The position numbers and the translations under genes were made by a program. 64,000 nt of DNA. Source: Candidatus Colwellia aromaticivorans. Lineage in GTDB: Bacteria; Pseudomonadota; Gammaproteobacteria; Enterobacterales; Alteromonadaceae. The stretch is from the NCBI RefSeq assembly GCF_003333305.1, contig NZ_QOLD01000054.1:1-64000 (forward strand). Reading direction: 5' to 3'. Below the pieces are notes generated by a model. It made no database searches. It saw nothing but the letters and a program-made list of their open reading frames with translations, and was not told the origin of the DNA. Of this stretch, positions 38,336-51,068 are shown piece after piece (position 1 is the first letter of the stretch; every line of letters starts with the position of its first letter).

Positions 38336-39883
38336 ATGGAATTAAAGGTAAAGAAACAGGTATGTGCGTCACAAGAATGGCCTAACATAAAGTCATTGGT
38401 GAAAGAGTTGCAATTAGTCAATACGCGACTTGATCACGAAAAGGCACAGTATGAAGCATTAAAGCAAGAGCACCGTGTGGAACTCGAAGCTTTGGTGGTT
38501 GAACGTACCCAAGAGTTACAAGCTGAAAATTTGAATTTGCGTATGCAGATGTCTGAAAGACGCAAAGCAGAGCAACAGCTTTATTTTGACGCTCATCATG
38601 ATGCTCTGACCAAGTTACCTAATCGTGCCATGTTTTCAGACCGGCTTAGCTATGCTATTCGCCACATTAAACGTCACCCTAACCAACAATTTTCTGTACT
38701 TTTTATTGATCTTGACCGATTTAAAGTTATTAATGATACTTTGGGACATCATGTGGGTGATTTATTTCTTGTTGAAATAGCCAAGCGCTTACGTGCATGT
38801 GTACGAGACAACGATGTTTTAGCCCGTTTAGGCGGCGATGAGTTCGTTGTTTTATTAGATACGTTGAAGTCAGATGATACTGAGGAAGTCGCTATCCGAA
38901 TTATTAGCGCGATAGAACAGCCTTTTGTTATTGAAAGTAATACGTTGTATTCAAACGCAAGTATAGGGATTGCACTGTGTAGCAGTCATTACAAAAATGC
39001 CGATGAAATACTACGAGATGCAGATGCTGCCATGTATCAAGCAAAAAGCTTAGGACGAGGTCGGTATGTGTTTTTTGATGAGAGCATGCGTGAAAAACTC
39101 ATTGCAACAATGACACTCGAACAAGAATTGAGAATTGCGATTGAACAGCAACAATTCTCACTTTACTATCAAAAAATATCTGATTTGCATAGTTCTAAAA
39201 CTATTGGCTTTGAAGCATTGTTACGTTGGGAACATCCAACTAGAGGTTTATTAACGCCAAGTGAATTCTTATATCTTGCTGAAGAAACGGGCATCATTTT
39301 AGCTATTGAGGACTGGGTTATTGACGAAGTTTCTCGACAGTTATTGTTATGGAACAATGATGCTGATTATCAGCATGCCTTTATTGCCATTAACCTTTCT
39401 GGTAGACACTTAACTCAAGTTAGTCAATTAAATAAACTAATAACTTTAATTAAAAAGCAATCATTTGAACCGCGGAGGTTAATTTTAGAGTTCAATGAAT
39501 TAGCTTTTTGTCGTCATGCTGAAATAGCATTGAAAAGTTTACGTAAATTGAAGCAGTTAGGTGTAAAATTAGCGCTAGATGATTATGCCTCAGGTGTATC
39601 TTCTTTTAATTTTTTACATAGTTATCCATTTGAGTTTATCAAATTAGACCGTGCTTTTATTAGTACCTTGAAACACAATGACAAAAACCTTTCATTGGTT
39701 AAAGCTTTACATGATCTGGGTGAACAATTTGGTTATCGCTTAGTGGCCGAAGGTATTGAAAGTGAAGATGTCATGCAAAAGCTTCATTCTGTGGGATGTG
39801 ACTTTGGACAGGGTTATCATATAAGTAGACCTGAAAAACTAGTAGAAAACTCTTCTGAACAGCAAGGTGAAAACTGCGCTTAA
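38336..39883 (+). CDS. GGDEF-EAL dual-domain c-di-GMP protein
   Basis: A 515-residue cytoplasmic protein with no membrane segment. An N-terminal coiled coil (residues 20-80) leads to a GGDEF domain with intact GGDEF at 166-170 and inhibitory-site RDND at 157-160. The EAL domain from about 260 has EAL at 293-295, INLSGRHL, LEFNEL, DDYASGVSSF and VAEGIES, so the phosphodiesterase residues seem present. Either or both activities are possible; the coiled coil may mediate dimerisation. It sits between rpoH and tatA and is probably transcribed alone. The ribosome-binding site is weak. Confidence 0.9.
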   Translation: MELKVKKQVCASQEWPNIKSLVKELQLVNTRLDHEKAQYEALKQEHRVELEALVVERTQELQAENLNLRMQMSERRKAEQQLYFDAHHDALTKLPNRAMFSDRLSYAIRHIKRHPNQQFSVLFIDLDRFKVINDTLGHHVGDLFLVEIAKRLRACVRDNDVLARLGGDEFVVLLDTLKSDDTEEVAIRIISAIEQPFVIESNTLYSNASIGIALCSSHYKNADEILRDADAAMYQAKSLGRGRYVFFDESMREKLIATMTLEQELRIAIEQQQFSLYYQKISDLHSSKTIGFEALLRWEHPTRGLLTPSEFLYLAEETGIILAIEDWVIDEVSRQLLLWNNDADYQHAFIAINLSGRHLTQVSQLNKLITLIKKQSFEPRRLILEFNELAFCRHAEIALKSLRKLKQLGVKLALDDYASGVSSFNFLHSYPFEFIKLDRAFISTLKHNDKNLSLVKALHDLGEQFGYRLVAEGIESEDVMQKLHSVGCDFGQGYHISRPEKLVENSSEQQGENCA

Positions 39884-39982
39884 TCTCTTTTTTAGTGAAA
39901 CCATCTATTCTAAACTTTGTTTTGGCACATTATATTACTAATGAGTGTGTGCTTTTACTCGTTTACTGACGCCATTTGAGTA

Positions 39983-39988
39983 TATAAT
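39983..39988 (+). promoter_or_regulatory. Candidate -10 box for the tat operon
   Basis: A perfect TATAAT 29 bases upstream of the tatA ATG, with a TTTACT 15 bases further upstream as a poor -35. The strong ribosome-binding site TAGGAG (40005-40010) follows. Sequence-based guess only. Confidence 0.45.
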
Positions 39989-40016
39989 AGTGGTAATTAG
40001 ATTATAGGAGTTTGTT

Positions 40017-40286
40017 ATGGGTGGTATCAGTATTTGGCAATTATTAATTGTTGCTGTTATTGTAGTTTTATTGTTTGGTACTAAGAAATTACGCAACTTA
40101 GGTGGCGATTTAGGCTCAGCGGTAAAAGGCTTTAAAAATGCAATAGGTGATGAAAAAGATTCAGCTGACACAGAATCAGCTAATAAAGTAGAAAAAAATT
40201 CAGATACGTTAGGTGATAACAGTAGTACTACTGCACACGAAACTAGCAAATCTAAAGAAAGCCAAAAAGATAACAGTCAGGCGTAA
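40017..40286 (+). CDS. tatA: Twin-arginine translocase subunit TatA
   Basis: An 89-residue protein with a single N-terminal membrane helix ([18 protein letters not shown]), the conserved [20 protein letters not shown] amphipathic helix and a disordered acidic tail. Multiple copies form the pore for folded proteins. It is first in tatABCD, 3 bases before tatB. Confidence 0.97.
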   Translation: MGGISIWQLLIVAVIVVLLFGTKKLRNLGGDLGSAVKGFKNAIGDEKDSADTESANKVEKNSDTLGDNSSTTAHETSKSKESQKDNSQA

Positions 40287-40289
40287 TTA

Positions 40290-40769
40290 ATGTTTGATAT
40301 TGGTTTTTGGGAATTAACACTTATTGGTATTATGGGTTTAGTGGTACTTGGCCCTGAACGCTTACCTGTAGCGATTCGAACCATTAAAGGTTGGGTCACA
40401 GGTGTACGTAAGTTTAGTGACTCGGTAAAATCTGAGCTCTCAGAAGAGCTCAGAATTCATGAGCTACATGCAAACCTTAAAAAAGCAGAGCAGACAGATA
40501 TGGCTAACTTAAGCCCCGAAGTCGCTGAATCGATTAAGTCATTGAAAGAAGCTGCTGCCATGGTTAATGAACCATTTAAAAAGATTGATAAAAGCTCTAT
40601 GGATTCATTCATTTCAACTTCGTTAGCGAGTCAATCAACTATAGGTAATGCCGCTAGTAGTGAACCGGAAGATACTATTCAAACAAGTGATATTCAAAGC
40701 GTTGAGTCATCAGAAAAGCCTCAAAAAAGTACGCAAAATGTTGAGCACGAAGTTAAGCAGGACAAATGA
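40290..40769 (+). CDS. tatB: Twin-arginine translocase subunit TatB
   Basis: A 159-residue protein beginning [20 protein letters not shown] with [12 protein letters not shown], the TatB signature with its glutamate and proline. A long amphipathic region and disordered tail follow. It forms the signal-peptide receptor with TatC. Its last 4 bases overlap the tatC start (ATGA). Confidence 0.97.
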   Translation: MFDIGFWELTLIGIMGLVVLGPERLPVAIRTIKGWVTGVRKFSDSVKSELSEELRIHELHANLKKAEQTDMANLSPEVAESIKSLKEAAAMVNEPFKKIDKSSMDSFISTSLASQSTIGNAASSEPEDTIQTSDIQSVESSEKPQKSTQNVEHEVKQDK

Positions 40770-41563
40770 ATTCATCAGTAGAACAGTCTAAATCCTCAGA
40801 GCCTATTGCAGAAGAAACCTTAGCACCAGCTAAAAATGTAACGCTTTTTGACCACTTACTTGAACTCAGAACGCGTTTATTACACGCAGTGCTAGGCGTT
40901 TTGTTGGTCTTTTGTTCCTTAGCCTATTTTGCTCAAGATATTTATCAATATTTAGCACAACCTCTGTTGCAAACAATGCCTGAAGGCTCACAAATGATTG
41001 CTACGGATGTAGCATCTCCTTTTTTTGCACCTTTCAAACTCACCATAGTCTTATCTATCTTTCTTGCTATGCCTTACATTTTATATCAAATATGGTCATT
41101 TGTTGCTCCGGGCTTATATCGTAATGAAAAACGCTTAATCGCACCACTGATGTTAGGATCGACATTGTTGTTTTATAGCGGTATTGCTTTTGCTTACTTT
41201 ATCGTTTTTCCTGTAGTGTTTGCTTTTTTTACTTCGGTTGCACCTGAAGGTGTAGTGATTGCTACCGATATTAGCAGTTATTTAGATTTTGTTTTGAAAT
41301 TGTTCTTCGCTTTTGGTGCCGCGTTTGAAATTCCTGTTGCGATTATCTTATTGTGCTGGACGGGTGTGACTAGCCCGGACGACTTAAGAAAAAAGCGCCC
41401 TTATATGGCCGTTGGTGCTTTTGTGATTGGTATGTTATTGACGCCTCCTGACATTATTTCGCAATCTATGTTAGCAATTCCTATGTTACTGTTGTTTGAA
41501 ATTGGCATTATTATTGCCTCGCTATACCATAAAGATGATGATGAAGACGAGGAAGCTGTGTAG
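40766..41563 (+). CDS. tatC: Twin-arginine translocase subunit TatC
   Basis: A 265-residue six-helix membrane protein. The cytoplasmic N-terminal motif [15 protein letters not shown] holds the conserved Glu that contacts the twin-arginine pair. Later signatures include [20 protein letters not shown], the [12 protein letters not shown] loop and FGAAFEIPV. It is translationally coupled to tatB and followed by tatD after 6 bases. Confidence 0.97.
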   Translation: MNSSVEQSKSSEPIAEETLAPAKNVTLFDHLLELRTRLLHAVLGVLLVFCSLAYFAQDIYQYLAQPLLQTMPEGSQMIATDVASPFFAPFKLTIVLSIFLAMPYILYQIWSFVAPGLYRNEKRLIAPLMLGSTLLFYSGIAFAYFIVFPVVFAFFTSVAPEGVVIATDISSYLDFVLKLFFAFGAAFEIPVAIILLCWTGVTSPDDLRKKRPYMAVGAFVIGMLLTPPDIISQSMLAIPMLLLFEIGIIIASLYHKDDDEDEEAV

Positions 41564-41569
41564 TGAAAA

Positions 41570-42364
41570 ATGTTGATTGATGTTGGTGTTAACTTAACGA
41601 ATAAGCGCTTTGATAAAGATCGAGAAGAGCTTATCCTACGTGCTAAAAATCAAGGTGTTGAAAAGCTCTTGATTACAGGTACAAGTGTAAATGAAAGTAA
41701 GCAGGCTTTAGCCTTATGCCAACATTATCAACAAAAATTTCCTAATACCCTATTCAGTACAGCAGGTGTTCACCCTCACGATGCTGATGGCGTGAGTGAT
41801 GATTATTTAGCACAATTAATTCAATTGGCAAAACAACCCCACGTTAAAGCGATAGGAGAGTGTGGTTTAGATTTTAACCGTAACTTTTCCGCACCAGAAC
41901 AACAATTAAAAATATTTAAAGAACAAATTAACTTAGCTGCAGATCTTAATATGCCATTATTCCTCCATCAGCGTGATGCCTTTTCCCCTTGGTTTTCGGA
42001 ACTAAAGCCTTTTATTCATCAAATTCCCGCCATGGTTTCTCACTGCTTTACCGGTAATAAAGTAGAATTAGAGCAGTGTGTGGCAGCTAATATGTATATA
42101 GGTATTACCGGTTGGCTCTGTGATGAGCGCAGAGGAAAAGAGCTACAAGATATCATTAAATTAATCCCCTTAAATCGCCTATTAATTGAAACAGATGCTC
42201 CTTATTTAACTCCTAGAACGATTAGACCTCGCCCTAAAAGTAGTCGCAATGAACCAGGCTACTTACCCTATATAGTTCAACAAATAGCTGATATAACAGC
42301 TATTGACCCAGATGAAATAGCTTGTCAAACTAGTATAAATGCTCGTAAAGTTTTTAACTTATAA
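41570..42364 (+). CDS. tatD: TatD metal-dependent deoxyribonuclease
   Basis: A 264-residue TIM-barrel hydrolase of the TatD family. Metal and active-site blocks are visible: TAGVHPHDAD, AIGECGLDFNRNFS, LFLHQRDAF, SHCFTGN and LLIETDAPYL. The E. coli enzyme is a Mg-dependent 3'-5' exonuclease and is not needed for Tat export, despite its operon. Length and N-terminus (MLIDVGVNLTNKRFDKDRE) match E. coli. Confidence 0.95.
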   Translation: MLIDVGVNLTNKRFDKDREELILRAKNQGVEKLLITGTSVNESKQALALCQHYQQKFPNTLFSTAGVHPHDADGVSDDYLAQLIQLAKQPHVKAIGECGLDFNRNFSAPEQQLKIFKEQINLAADLNMPLFLHQRDAFSPWFSELKPFIHQIPAMVSHCFTGNKVELEQCVAANMYIGITGWLCDERRGKELQDIIKLIPLNRLLIETDAPYLTPRTIRPRPKSSRNEPGYLPYIVQQIADITAIDPDEIACQTSINARKVFNL

Positions 42365-42375
42365 AGAAGCTAGCC

Positions 42376-44288
<1,913 letters not shown>

Positions 44289-44296
44289 ACGTAGAG

Positions 44297-45253
44297 TTAG
44301 ATGTTTCGGGGAGGGAGCATCTCATAGAGTAATCCTTCACGAAGCGCTCCAGTAGAAAGTGTTAACTCGGCAATGTTAAAAACTTTAAATAAAGCAATTA
44401 GAATACTCAAACCACTAGCAAGCACTGGTGCTCTATCGGCTCTTAACCCGGAAAACGAGATGTTATCAATGATTTTACAGTGAATAAGCGCTTGTTTTAT
44501 TTCTTGCAAAAAATCTGAAGTGATTATAATAGGTTGCTTTCTACCGTGAAGGATTTCGGCTAATGCTTGCATAGAGCCAGAGCTACCTAAAACAGATTGC
44601 CAACCTAAATTGAGAAAGTTTACGGATATTGGAGTAATGATTTTGATTGCTGCAGCTATAGCAGTAGTAAAATTTCTCTCTGTTAATAAATTGTCAGCAA
44701 AAAATATTTCTTTAAAACTAACGCAGCCTAAATTTAGGCTAATGGTATGTTTCGCATCAAAGCCTTGACCAATAATTAATTCAGTACTTGCACCACCAAT
44801 ATCAATAACGAAACGTTTTTTCTCAAAATTATCTTGGCAGGTGTGGGCAACGCCACTGTAGATTATTTTGGCTTCTTGTTCGCCACTAATCAGTTTGATT
44901 TTTACTGGTAAAATTTTATTGGCAGGTATTAAAAAATCATCACGATTTATCGCTATTCTTAATGCAGCGGTAGCAACAATACGAATATTGCTAGCAGGGA
45001 TGCCTTTGAGGTGTTCGGAAAATAAGGTTAAACAATCAATGCCACGGTTAATAGCATCTTGGTTTAATTCATTGTTATCATTTAAACCTGCAGCCAAGCG
45101 TACTTTTTGTTTTATTTTGGCTACAACCTTAATTTTGTTGTTAACGAGTTGAGTAATCCGTAAGTGAAAGCTGTTTGATCCTAAATCGACCACAGCATAA
45201 TGCGAATTTGTATATTCGGCCTTAAGCTGTGGTGTTTTTTTTTGCATGGTCAT
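44297..45253 (-). CDS. gppA: Ppx/GppA-family phosphatase, short form
   Basis: A 318-residue protein with only the actin-like ASKHA phosphatase core: YAVVDLGSNSFHLRI, IRIVATAALRIA, ISGEQEAKIIYSG, VIDIGGASTELIIG and GSSGSMQAL. E. coli GppA has about 494 residues with a C-terminal HD-like domain. Here the protein ends right after the core (LREGLLYEMLPPRNI) and hemB begins on the other strand 8 bases later. Core-only homologues exist elsewhere, so activity on pppGpp or polyphosphate is possible. It lies 17 bases after rhlB, as in E. coli, supporting gppA. Confidence 0.85.
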   Translation of the reverse strand: MTMQKKTPQLKAEYTNSHYAVVDLGSNSFHLRITQLVNNKIKVVAKIKQKVRLAAGLNDNNELNQDAINRGIDCLTLFSEHLKGIPASNIRIVATAALRIAINRDDFLIPANKILPVKIKLISGEQEAKIIYSGVAHTCQDNFEKKRFVIDIGGASTELIIGQGFDAKHTISLNLGCVSFKEIFFADNLLTERNFTTAIAAAIKIITPISVNFLNLGWQSVLGSSGSMQALAEILHGRKQPIIITSDFLQEIKQALIHCKIIDNISFSGLRADRAPVLASGLSILIALFKVFNIAELTLSTGALREGLLYEMLPPRNI

Positions 45254-45270
45254 TTAAAAACAAAGAGAAA

Positions 45271-46548
45271 CTAACGGCGAGGGCGAGAGTTACTGTTGCC
45301 GCTTTGTCTAAAGTTACCACGGCCTCCTTGTCTGTTACCACCAGGTTTATGGCGGCGAGGGCGCGGACTTACTTTAGGTAAATCATCAAGCAATGCTTCA
45401 TGTAAGTATTTTGTTACTGGCAATGCGTGTTCAATGTACTCTTCAATTGCAGGTAGGTTAAATACATATTGTTCACAAGCTAGGCTTATAGCATGTCCAG
45501 TTGCACCAGCACGGCCTGTACGACCAATACGATGTACATAATCTTCACAATCATCTGGTAAATCATAGTTAAAAACATGCGTAACTGATGGAATATGTAA
45601 ACCACGAGCGGCAACATCAGTAGCCACTAATATATCTAAAGTTCCATCGGTAAATTGCTCTAGTATTTTTAGACGCTTCTTTTGGGGAACATCGCCAGTT
45701 AATAAACCAGCACGTAATTTATCAGCAACAAGGTGATCGAAAAGTTTTTCACATACGTGTTTAGTATTGGCGAAAATAATAGCTTTTTCAGGCCAGTCTT
45801 CTTCTATTAATGTTTGTAATAAAACCATTTTATCTTCATTAGAAGGATAAAATAATTCTTCACTGATGCGAGTATTTGTTTTTTGTTCTGGTGCAATTTC
45901 CACACTGGTCGGATCATTCATATGCTCGAAAGCAAGCTCTTTAACTCTAAATGATAATGTTGCTGAGAACAGCATGCTTAAACGCTGCTTTGCAGGGGGC
46001 ATTTTATTAAACATATAGCGAATATCTTTAATAAAGCCTAAATCGAACATTCTGTCGGCTTCATCAAGTACAATAACTTCAATATTACTTAAGTTATAAA
46101 TGCCTTGTTTTAAATAGTCTAATAAGCGTCCACAGGTGCCAATTAAAATATCAACACCTTGCTCTAGTTCTAAACGTTGACTTTCATAACCTTCACCGCC
46201 ATAGACAATACCAAGACGTAGCCCAGTACTTTTTGCCATTTCAATAGCATCACGATGAATTTGAATAGCAAGTTCACGTGTTGGAGCCATTATTAATGCT
46301 CGAGGTTGATTATGCGTCGGTGCTTCTACTTGTAACAATCGGTGAAAAGTTCCGGCCAAAAATGCGATGGTTTTACCTTCGCCTGTTTGAGCTTGGCCTG
46401 CAATGTCAGTGCCTTTAAGCAATATAGGTAAAGACTGTTCCTGAATGGACGTACAATGGTGGAAGCCCATGGCTTCTAATCCGGTTACTACTTGCGGAGC
46501 AAGATTTAGGTCAGCGAATTTTGTTTCTGTTAAGTGTGTTTTTTTCAT
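45271..46548 (-). CDS. rhlB: DEAD-box RNA helicase RhlB
   Basis: A 425-residue DEAD-box helicase, near the E. coli 421. Motifs in order: the Q motif with [65 protein letters not shown] and [10 protein letters not shown]. The basic Gly/Arg-rich tail is RNA-binding. It is the RNA degradosome helicase. It is divergent from trxA, as in E. coli, and precedes gppA. Confidence 0.96.
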   Translation of the reverse strand: MKKTHLTETKFADLNLAPQVVTGLEAMGFHHCTSIQEQSLPILLKGTDIAGQAQTGEGKTIAFLAGTFHRLLQVEAPTHNQPRALIMAPTRELAIQIHRDAIEMAKSTGLRLGIVYGGEGYESQRLELEQGVDILIGTCGRLLDYLKQGIYNLSNIEVIVLDEADRMFDLGFIKDIRYMFNKMPPAKQRLSMLFSATLSFRVKELAFEHMNDPTSVEIAPEQKTNTRISEELFYPSNEDKMVLLQTLIEEDWPEKAIIFANTKHVCEKLFDHLVADKLRAGLLTGDVPQKKRLKILEQFTDGTLDILVATDVAARGLHIPSVTHVFNYDLPDDCEDYVHRIGRTGRAGATGHAISLACEQYVFNLPAIEEYIEHALPVTKYLHEALLDDLPKVSPRPRRHKPGGNRQGGRGNFRQSGNSNSRPRR

Positions 46549-46707
46549 GGCGCTAGCTTAACACCATAGTTGTTTAATAACTAACTTTAGCTGCGTTAAG
46601 TGAATATAAAAGAAAACAAACTTGAAAAATAGGCAACATAGCCTCATAAAGGTATAGTATAAAAATTAAATAGCGTGGCACAATAGCCATAAGAGATGGA
46701 GAATAAG

Positions 46708-47034
46708 ATGAACGATAAAATTGTTCAGCTAACTGATGATAGTTTTGAAGCTGATGTTTTAAAAGCCCAGGGCTTAGTGTTGGTTGATTTTTGGGCAGAA
46801 TGGTGTGGTCCTTGTAAAATGATAGCGCCAGTTCTTGATGATATAGCGGTAGAATATGATGGTAAGGTCACGGTTGGTAAATTAAACATTGATGAAAATT
46901 CAGATACTCCACCTAAGTATGGTGTACGAGGAATTCCAACTCTATTGTTGTTTAAAGATGGCGAAATAGCTGACACTAAAGTAGGCGCCTTATCTAAAAC
47001 ACAATTAAAAGAGTTTTTAGATAAAAACCTTTAA
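46708..47034 (+). CDS. trxA: Thioredoxin 1
   Basis: A 108-residue thioredoxin with the redox motif WCGPC (about residues 31-35, [14 protein letters not shown]) and the cis-proline loop [14 protein letters not shown] start it at the ATG at 46708, which has a GGAG ribosome-binding site and gives the E. coli-type N-terminus; an ATG 12 bases upstream is in frame. It keeps cytoplasmic proteins reduced. It is divergent from rhlB. Confidence 0.97.
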   Translation: MNDKIVQLTDDSFEADVLKAQGLVLVDFWAEWCGPCKMIAPVLDDIAVEYDGKVTVGKLNIDENSDTPPKYGVRGIPTLLLFKDGEIADTKVGALSKTQLKEFLDKNL

Positions 47035-47050
47035 TTAGTCATTAAATATA

Positions 47051-47080
47051 AAAAAACCTGAAATTATTTCAGGTTTTTTT
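47051..47080. terminator. Bidirectional-type terminator after trxA
   Basis: A perfect 13-bp stem (AAAAAACCTGAAA 47051-47063, loop TTA, 47067-47079) with flanking A and T runs, 17 bases after the trxA stop. Confidence 0.92.
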
Positions 47081-47337
47081 ATGCATACTATAAAAACAGT
47101 TAAATATTTGCTTACATTTTCACGAGTGACTTTACCTAGTTCACTTTTAATGCTAGATTTAGCTCCTGAGTATAAAATAACATTTCTACATCCCTATTCT
47201 ATTATCTTTTTTTACTACTTTTATTAGCTTTCTTTTAGCTTTTTATTAGATAAAAAGATTATAAACACACATTTAAAATAAACTGTCATCGGCAATCGCC
47301 AGGACATAACCACTTAAAATAGTTTAAGAAACCCCCT

Positions 47338-48597
47338 ATGAATCTTACCGAATTGAAAGAAAAATCCATTAATGAATTGGTTGCACTAGCTGAATCTATG
47401 AAGCTAGAAAACCTTGCTAGAACACGCAAACAAGACATAATATTTGCTATTTTAAAGAAGCATGCCGAAAACGACAATGATATTTTTGGTGGTGGTGTTT
47501 TAGAAATTTTACAAGATGGTTTTGGCTTTTTACGCTCTGCCGACTCTTCCTATTTAGCCGGTCCAGATGATATTTATGTATCACCAAGTCAAATCCGCCG
47601 TTTTAGCATGAGAACGGGTGATACTATTCAAGGTAAAATTCGTTCACCGAAAAAAGGCGAGCGTTACTTCGCCTTGTTAAAAGTAACGGAAGTTAATTTT
47701 GACCGCCCTGAAAATACCCGCGGTAAGATTTTATTTGAAAACTTAACACCTATACATCCTACCGACCGCATGACTATGGAGCGTGGTAATGGCTCAACGG
47801 AAGATATTACCGCTCGTGTTATTGATTTAGCGTCACCCATTGGTAAAGGTCAACGTGGTTTGATTGTTGCGCCGCCAAAAGCGGGTAAAACCTTATTATT
47901 ACAAAACATCGCACAAAGTATTGCGCATAATTATCCTGATGCCGAGCTAATGGTATTATTAATTGATGAGCGTCCAGAAGAAGTAACGGAAATGCAGCGT
48001 TTGGTTAAAGGTGAAGTTATTGCTTCTACTTTTGATGAACCAGCAAGTCGTCACGTACAAGTGGCTGAAATGGTTATTGAGAAAGCAAAACGTTTAGTTG
48101 AACATAAAAAAGATGTGGTAATTTTACTCGATTCAATTACCCGTTTAGCCCGTGCCTACAACACCGTTATTCCTTCGTCAGGTAAAATTCTATCTGGTGG
48201 TGTTGATGCCAATGCTTTACATCGTCCGAAGCGCTTCTTTGGCGCAGCACGTAATATTGAAGAAGGTGGTAGTTTAACTATTATTGCTACTGCGTTGGTT
48301 GAAACTGGCTCTAAAATGGATGAAGTTATCTACGAAGAATTTAAAGGTACAGGTAATATGGAATTACACCTGTCTCGTAAGATTTCAGAAAAACGCGTTT
48401 TCCCAGCGATTAATATTAATCGTAGTGGTACACGTCGTGAAGAATTGATTACTAAGCCTGATGAATTACAAAAAATGTGGATTTTACGTAAAATCGTTCA
48501 TGAAATGGATGAAATAGGCGCTATTGAATTCCTTATTGATAAACTAGCAATGTCTAAAACCAATAATGAATTTTTTGATTCAATGAAACGCAAGTAA
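47338..48597 (+). CDS. rho: Transcription termination factor Rho
   Basis: A 419-residue hexameric RNA helicase, exactly the E. coli length. The N-terminal OB fold binds RNA ([23 protein letters not shown]). The Walker A loop is [10 protein letters not shown] near residues 176-185. The Q-loop and R-loop blocks ([20 protein letters not shown]) are present. The roughly 250 bases after the trxA terminator hold its leader and promoter; no leader peptide like E. coli rhoL is evident. Confidence 0.98.
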   Translation: MNLTELKEKSINELVALAESMKLENLARTRKQDIIFAILKKHAENDNDIFGGGVLEILQDGFGFLRSADSSYLAGPDDIYVSPSQIRRFSMRTGDTIQGKIRSPKKGERYFALLKVTEVNFDRPENTRGKILFENLTPIHPTDRMTMERGNGSTEDITARVIDLASPIGKGQRGLIVAPPKAGKTLLLQNIAQSIAHNYPDAELMVLLIDERPEEVTEMQRLVKGEVIASTFDEPASRHVQVAEMVIEKAKRLVEHKKDVVILLDSITRLARAYNTVIPSSGKILSGGVDANALHRPKRFFGAARNIEEGGSLTIIATALVETGSKMDEVIYEEFKGTGNMELHLSRKISEKRVFPAININRSGTRREELITKPDELQKMWILRKIVHEMDEIGAIEFLIDKLAMSKTNNEFFDSMKRK

Positions 48598-48622
48598 TCT
48601 TTATACGGGTATAGTACTGATG

Positions 48623-48656
48623 AAAACCAGTCATACCGGCTGGTTTTTTTGTTTTT
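48623..48656 (+). terminator. rho terminator
   Basis: AAAACCAG (48623-48630) pairs with CTGGTTTT (48640-48647) over a 9-base loop, followed by T-rich sequence. It lies 26 bases after the rho stop and only about 20-30 bases before ubiD. Confidence 0.85.
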
Positions 48657-48676
48657 AAAACCCTTTGCAAAAATTA

Positions 48677-50182
48677 ATGGCATTTATGAAATATAACGAC
48701 TTACGAGACTTTATCAGTCAGCTTGAAAAAATAGGGCAATTGAAACGTATTACAGCCCCTATTTCCACTCACCTTGCTATGACTGAAATTAGCGATCGTA
48801 CACTGCGCGCTAAAGGACCGGCATTATTATTCGAGAATGCGGTAGATGAAAATGGTCAGCCTCATAATATGCCAGTACTCACTAATTTATTTGGCACACC
48901 CGATAGAGTAGCACTTGCTATGGGGCAAGAAAACGTTACTGCTTTACGTGATGTAGGTAAGCTATTGGCTATGCTTAAAGAGCCGGAGCCACCAACCGGT
49001 CTTCGTGATGCTTTAGGTAAAATACCTGTTTATAAACAAGTGCTCAATATGCCCGTTAAAGTGATTAAAAAGCCACTTTGTCAGCAAATTGTATTGAGTG
49101 GTGATGATGTTGATTTGACCAAGTTGCCTATTCAAACTTGTTGGCCAGGTGATGTTGCTCCCTTAATTACTTGGGGTTTAACTATCACTAAAGGTCCTCA
49201 TAAAGAGCGTCAAAATTTAGGTATTTATCGTCAACAAGTATTGTCTAAAAATAAAGTTATTATGCGTTGGCTATCTCATCGTGGTGGCGCGTTAGATTTT
49301 CAAGAGTTTAAGACAACCAATCCAGGTGAGAAATATCCCGTTTCTGTTGCTTTGGGGGCCGATCCGGCAACTATTTTAGGGGCAGTAACGCCAGTGCCCG
49401 ATACCTTGTCAGAGTATGCGTTTGCTGGTTTATTACGTGGTTCAAAAACGGAAGTGGCAAAATCAATCAGTAATGATTTACAAGTGCCGGCAACAGCAGA
49501 GATTATTTTAGAAGGTTACTTAGATCCCGAAGAAACAGCACCAGAAGGTCCTTATGGTGATCATACCGGTTATTATAATGAAGTTGATGACTTTCCTGTC
49601 TTTACCGTTACCCATATCACTATGCGCAAAGATCCTATTTACCATAGTACCTACACAGGAAGACCACCGGATGAACCTGCTATTTTAGGGGTGGCATTAA
49701 ATGAAGTATTTGTACCTATTTTACAAAAGCAGTATCCTGAAATTCAAGATTTTTATTTACCGCCAGAAGGATGTTCTTATCGTTTAGCGGTTGTCACTAT
49801 TAAGAAGCAATACGCAGGTCACGCTAAACGAGTCATGATGGGCGTTTGGTCATTTCTGAGACAGTTTATGTACACTAAATTTGTCATTGTTTGTGATGAT
49901 GATGTTGATGCACGAAATTGGGAAGATGTGATTTGGGCAATGACTACGCGTATGGATCCAAGCCGAGATACAGTGTTAATTGAAAATACCCCGATAGATT
50001 ATTTAGATTTTGCCTCGCCAGTTTCCGGTTTAGGATCTAAAATGGGATTAGATGCGACAAATAAATGGCCTGGTGAAACAAATAGAGAATGGGGCGTGCC
50101 CATTGAAATGACTGATGAAATAAAGCAACAGATAGATGATATTTGGGATGATTTAGCTATCATCCCTGAAGAAAACAATTAA
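48677..50182 (+). CDS. ubiD: 3-octaprenyl-4-hydroxybenzoate decarboxylase UbiD
   Basis: A 501-residue prenylated-FMN-dependent decarboxylase of ubiquinone synthesis. Visible are [20 protein letters not shown] at the start, the [20 protein letters not shown] block, [21 protein letters not shown] (active-site Glu and Arg region) and [11 protein letters not shown]. The ATG at 48677 gives an N-terminus like E. coli; a TTG 12 bases upstream and an ATG 9 bases downstream are alternatives. fre follows 17 bases after the stop, probably in one operon. Confidence 0.95.
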   Translation: MAFMKYNDLRDFISQLEKIGQLKRITAPISTHLAMTEISDRTLRAKGPALLFENAVDENGQPHNMPVLTNLFGTPDRVALAMGQENVTALRDVGKLLAMLKEPEPPTGLRDALGKIPVYKQVLNMPVKVIKKPLCQQIVLSGDDVDLTKLPIQTCWPGDVAPLITWGLTITKGPHKERQNLGIYRQQVLSKNKVIMRWLSHRGGALDFQEFKTTNPGEKYPVSVALGADPATILGAVTPVPDTLSEYAFAGLLRGSKTEVAKSISNDLQVPATAEIILEGYLDPEETAPEGPYGDHTGYYNEVDDFPVFTVTHITMRKDPIYHSTYTGRPPDEPAILGVALNEVFVPILQKQYPEIQDFYLPPEGCSYRLAVVTIKKQYAGHAKRVMMGVWSFLRQFMYTKFVIVCDDDVDARNWEDVIWAMTTRMDPSRDTVLIENTPIDYLDFASPVSGLGSKMGLDATNKWPGETNREWGVPIEMTDEIKQQIDDIWDDLAIIPEENN

Positions 50183-50199
50183 ATTAAAGAGATATATAA

Positions 50200-50919
50200 A
50201 TGAAAACAATTAGCTGTCAAATAGTGTCGTTAACTTCACTTACGGCTCATGTATTTAAAGTACTATTAAAACCTGCTGAAAAAGTAGACTTCATTGCTGG
50301 GCAGTATTTGAACTTTATAATGAGCGACAAAGACAAACGACCATTTTCCATTGCTAGCTCACCTAATAGTGATTTGATTGAATTGCAAATAGGCGCTTTT
50401 GTTGCTGACAGCTATCCCATGCAGGTAATAGAACGCATTCAATCTGCACAAGCAGATGATAAATCGGTCACTATTGAGATACCTTCAGGTAAAGCTCAGT
50501 TACGTACGGAAAGTGAACGTCCATTGTTATTGTTAGCGGGTGGTACAGGCTTTTCTTATATCAAGTCCATGTTCGAGTACTTAGCTGAGCAAAACTCGCA
50601 ACGTCATATTATGGTGTACTGGGGTTTACGTGAATTGGCCGCCGCCTATGAACTTGAAGAAACTGCAGCGGTAATAGCTAAATTACCGCATGCTAACTTT
50701 ATTCCAGTTATTGAAAATATAGATGAAAATGCTAGCGAAAAATGGCAAGGAAAAACAGGCTTAGTCCATCAAGCGGCCATGCATGATATTGTTAGCTTTG
50801 AACCTTATGATATTTATCTTGCTGGACGCTTTGAAATGGTCGGCGCTATTCGTAGTGACTTTGTTGAGCATGGTGCGTTAGTAGAACATATGTATGCAGA
50901 TGCTTTTGCTTTCATTTAA
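50200..50919 (+). CDS. fre: NAD(P)H-flavin reductase Fre
   Basis: A 239-residue ferredoxin-reductase-fold enzyme (E. coli 233). The flavin site motif RPFSIASSP is near residues 47-55, and the nucleotide motif LLAGGTGFSYIKSM near residue 109. It reduces free flavins, which may feed the prenylated-FMN chemistry of UbiD and other reductases. Linkage to ubiD is conserved in gammaproteobacteria. It converges on hemY. Confidence 0.95.
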   Translation: MKTISCQIVSLTSLTAHVFKVLLKPAEKVDFIAGQYLNFIMSDKDKRPFSIASSPNSDLIELQIGAFVADSYPMQVIERIQSAQADDKSVTIEIPSGKAQLRTESERPLLLLAGGTGFSYIKSMFEYLAEQNSQRHIMVYWGLRELAAAYELEETAAVIAKLPHANFIPVIENIDENASEKWQGKTGLVHQAAMHDIVSFEPYDIYLAGRFEMVGAIRSDFVEHGALVEHMYADAFAFI

Positions 50920-50936
50920 ATAACTTAACGTTACGT

Positions 50937-50974
50937 CTGAACCCAATTGAATATATTATTTCAATTGGGTTCAG
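50937..50974. terminator. Hairpin between convergent fre and hemY
   Basis: A perfect 15-bp inverted repeat (CTGAACCCAATTGAA at 50937-50951, complement at 50960-50974) in the gap between convergent genes. No T-run follows on either strand, but position and strength suggest a shared bidirectional stop. Confidence 0.6.
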
Positions 50975-51068
50975 TTGAAGATACTAAGGTTGTTGAAAAT
51001 TCACGGTTAAAAGGTTTTTATTCCCTAGTATCTCTTCCTAGTACTTATTCAAAGGTACTTTAATTCGA

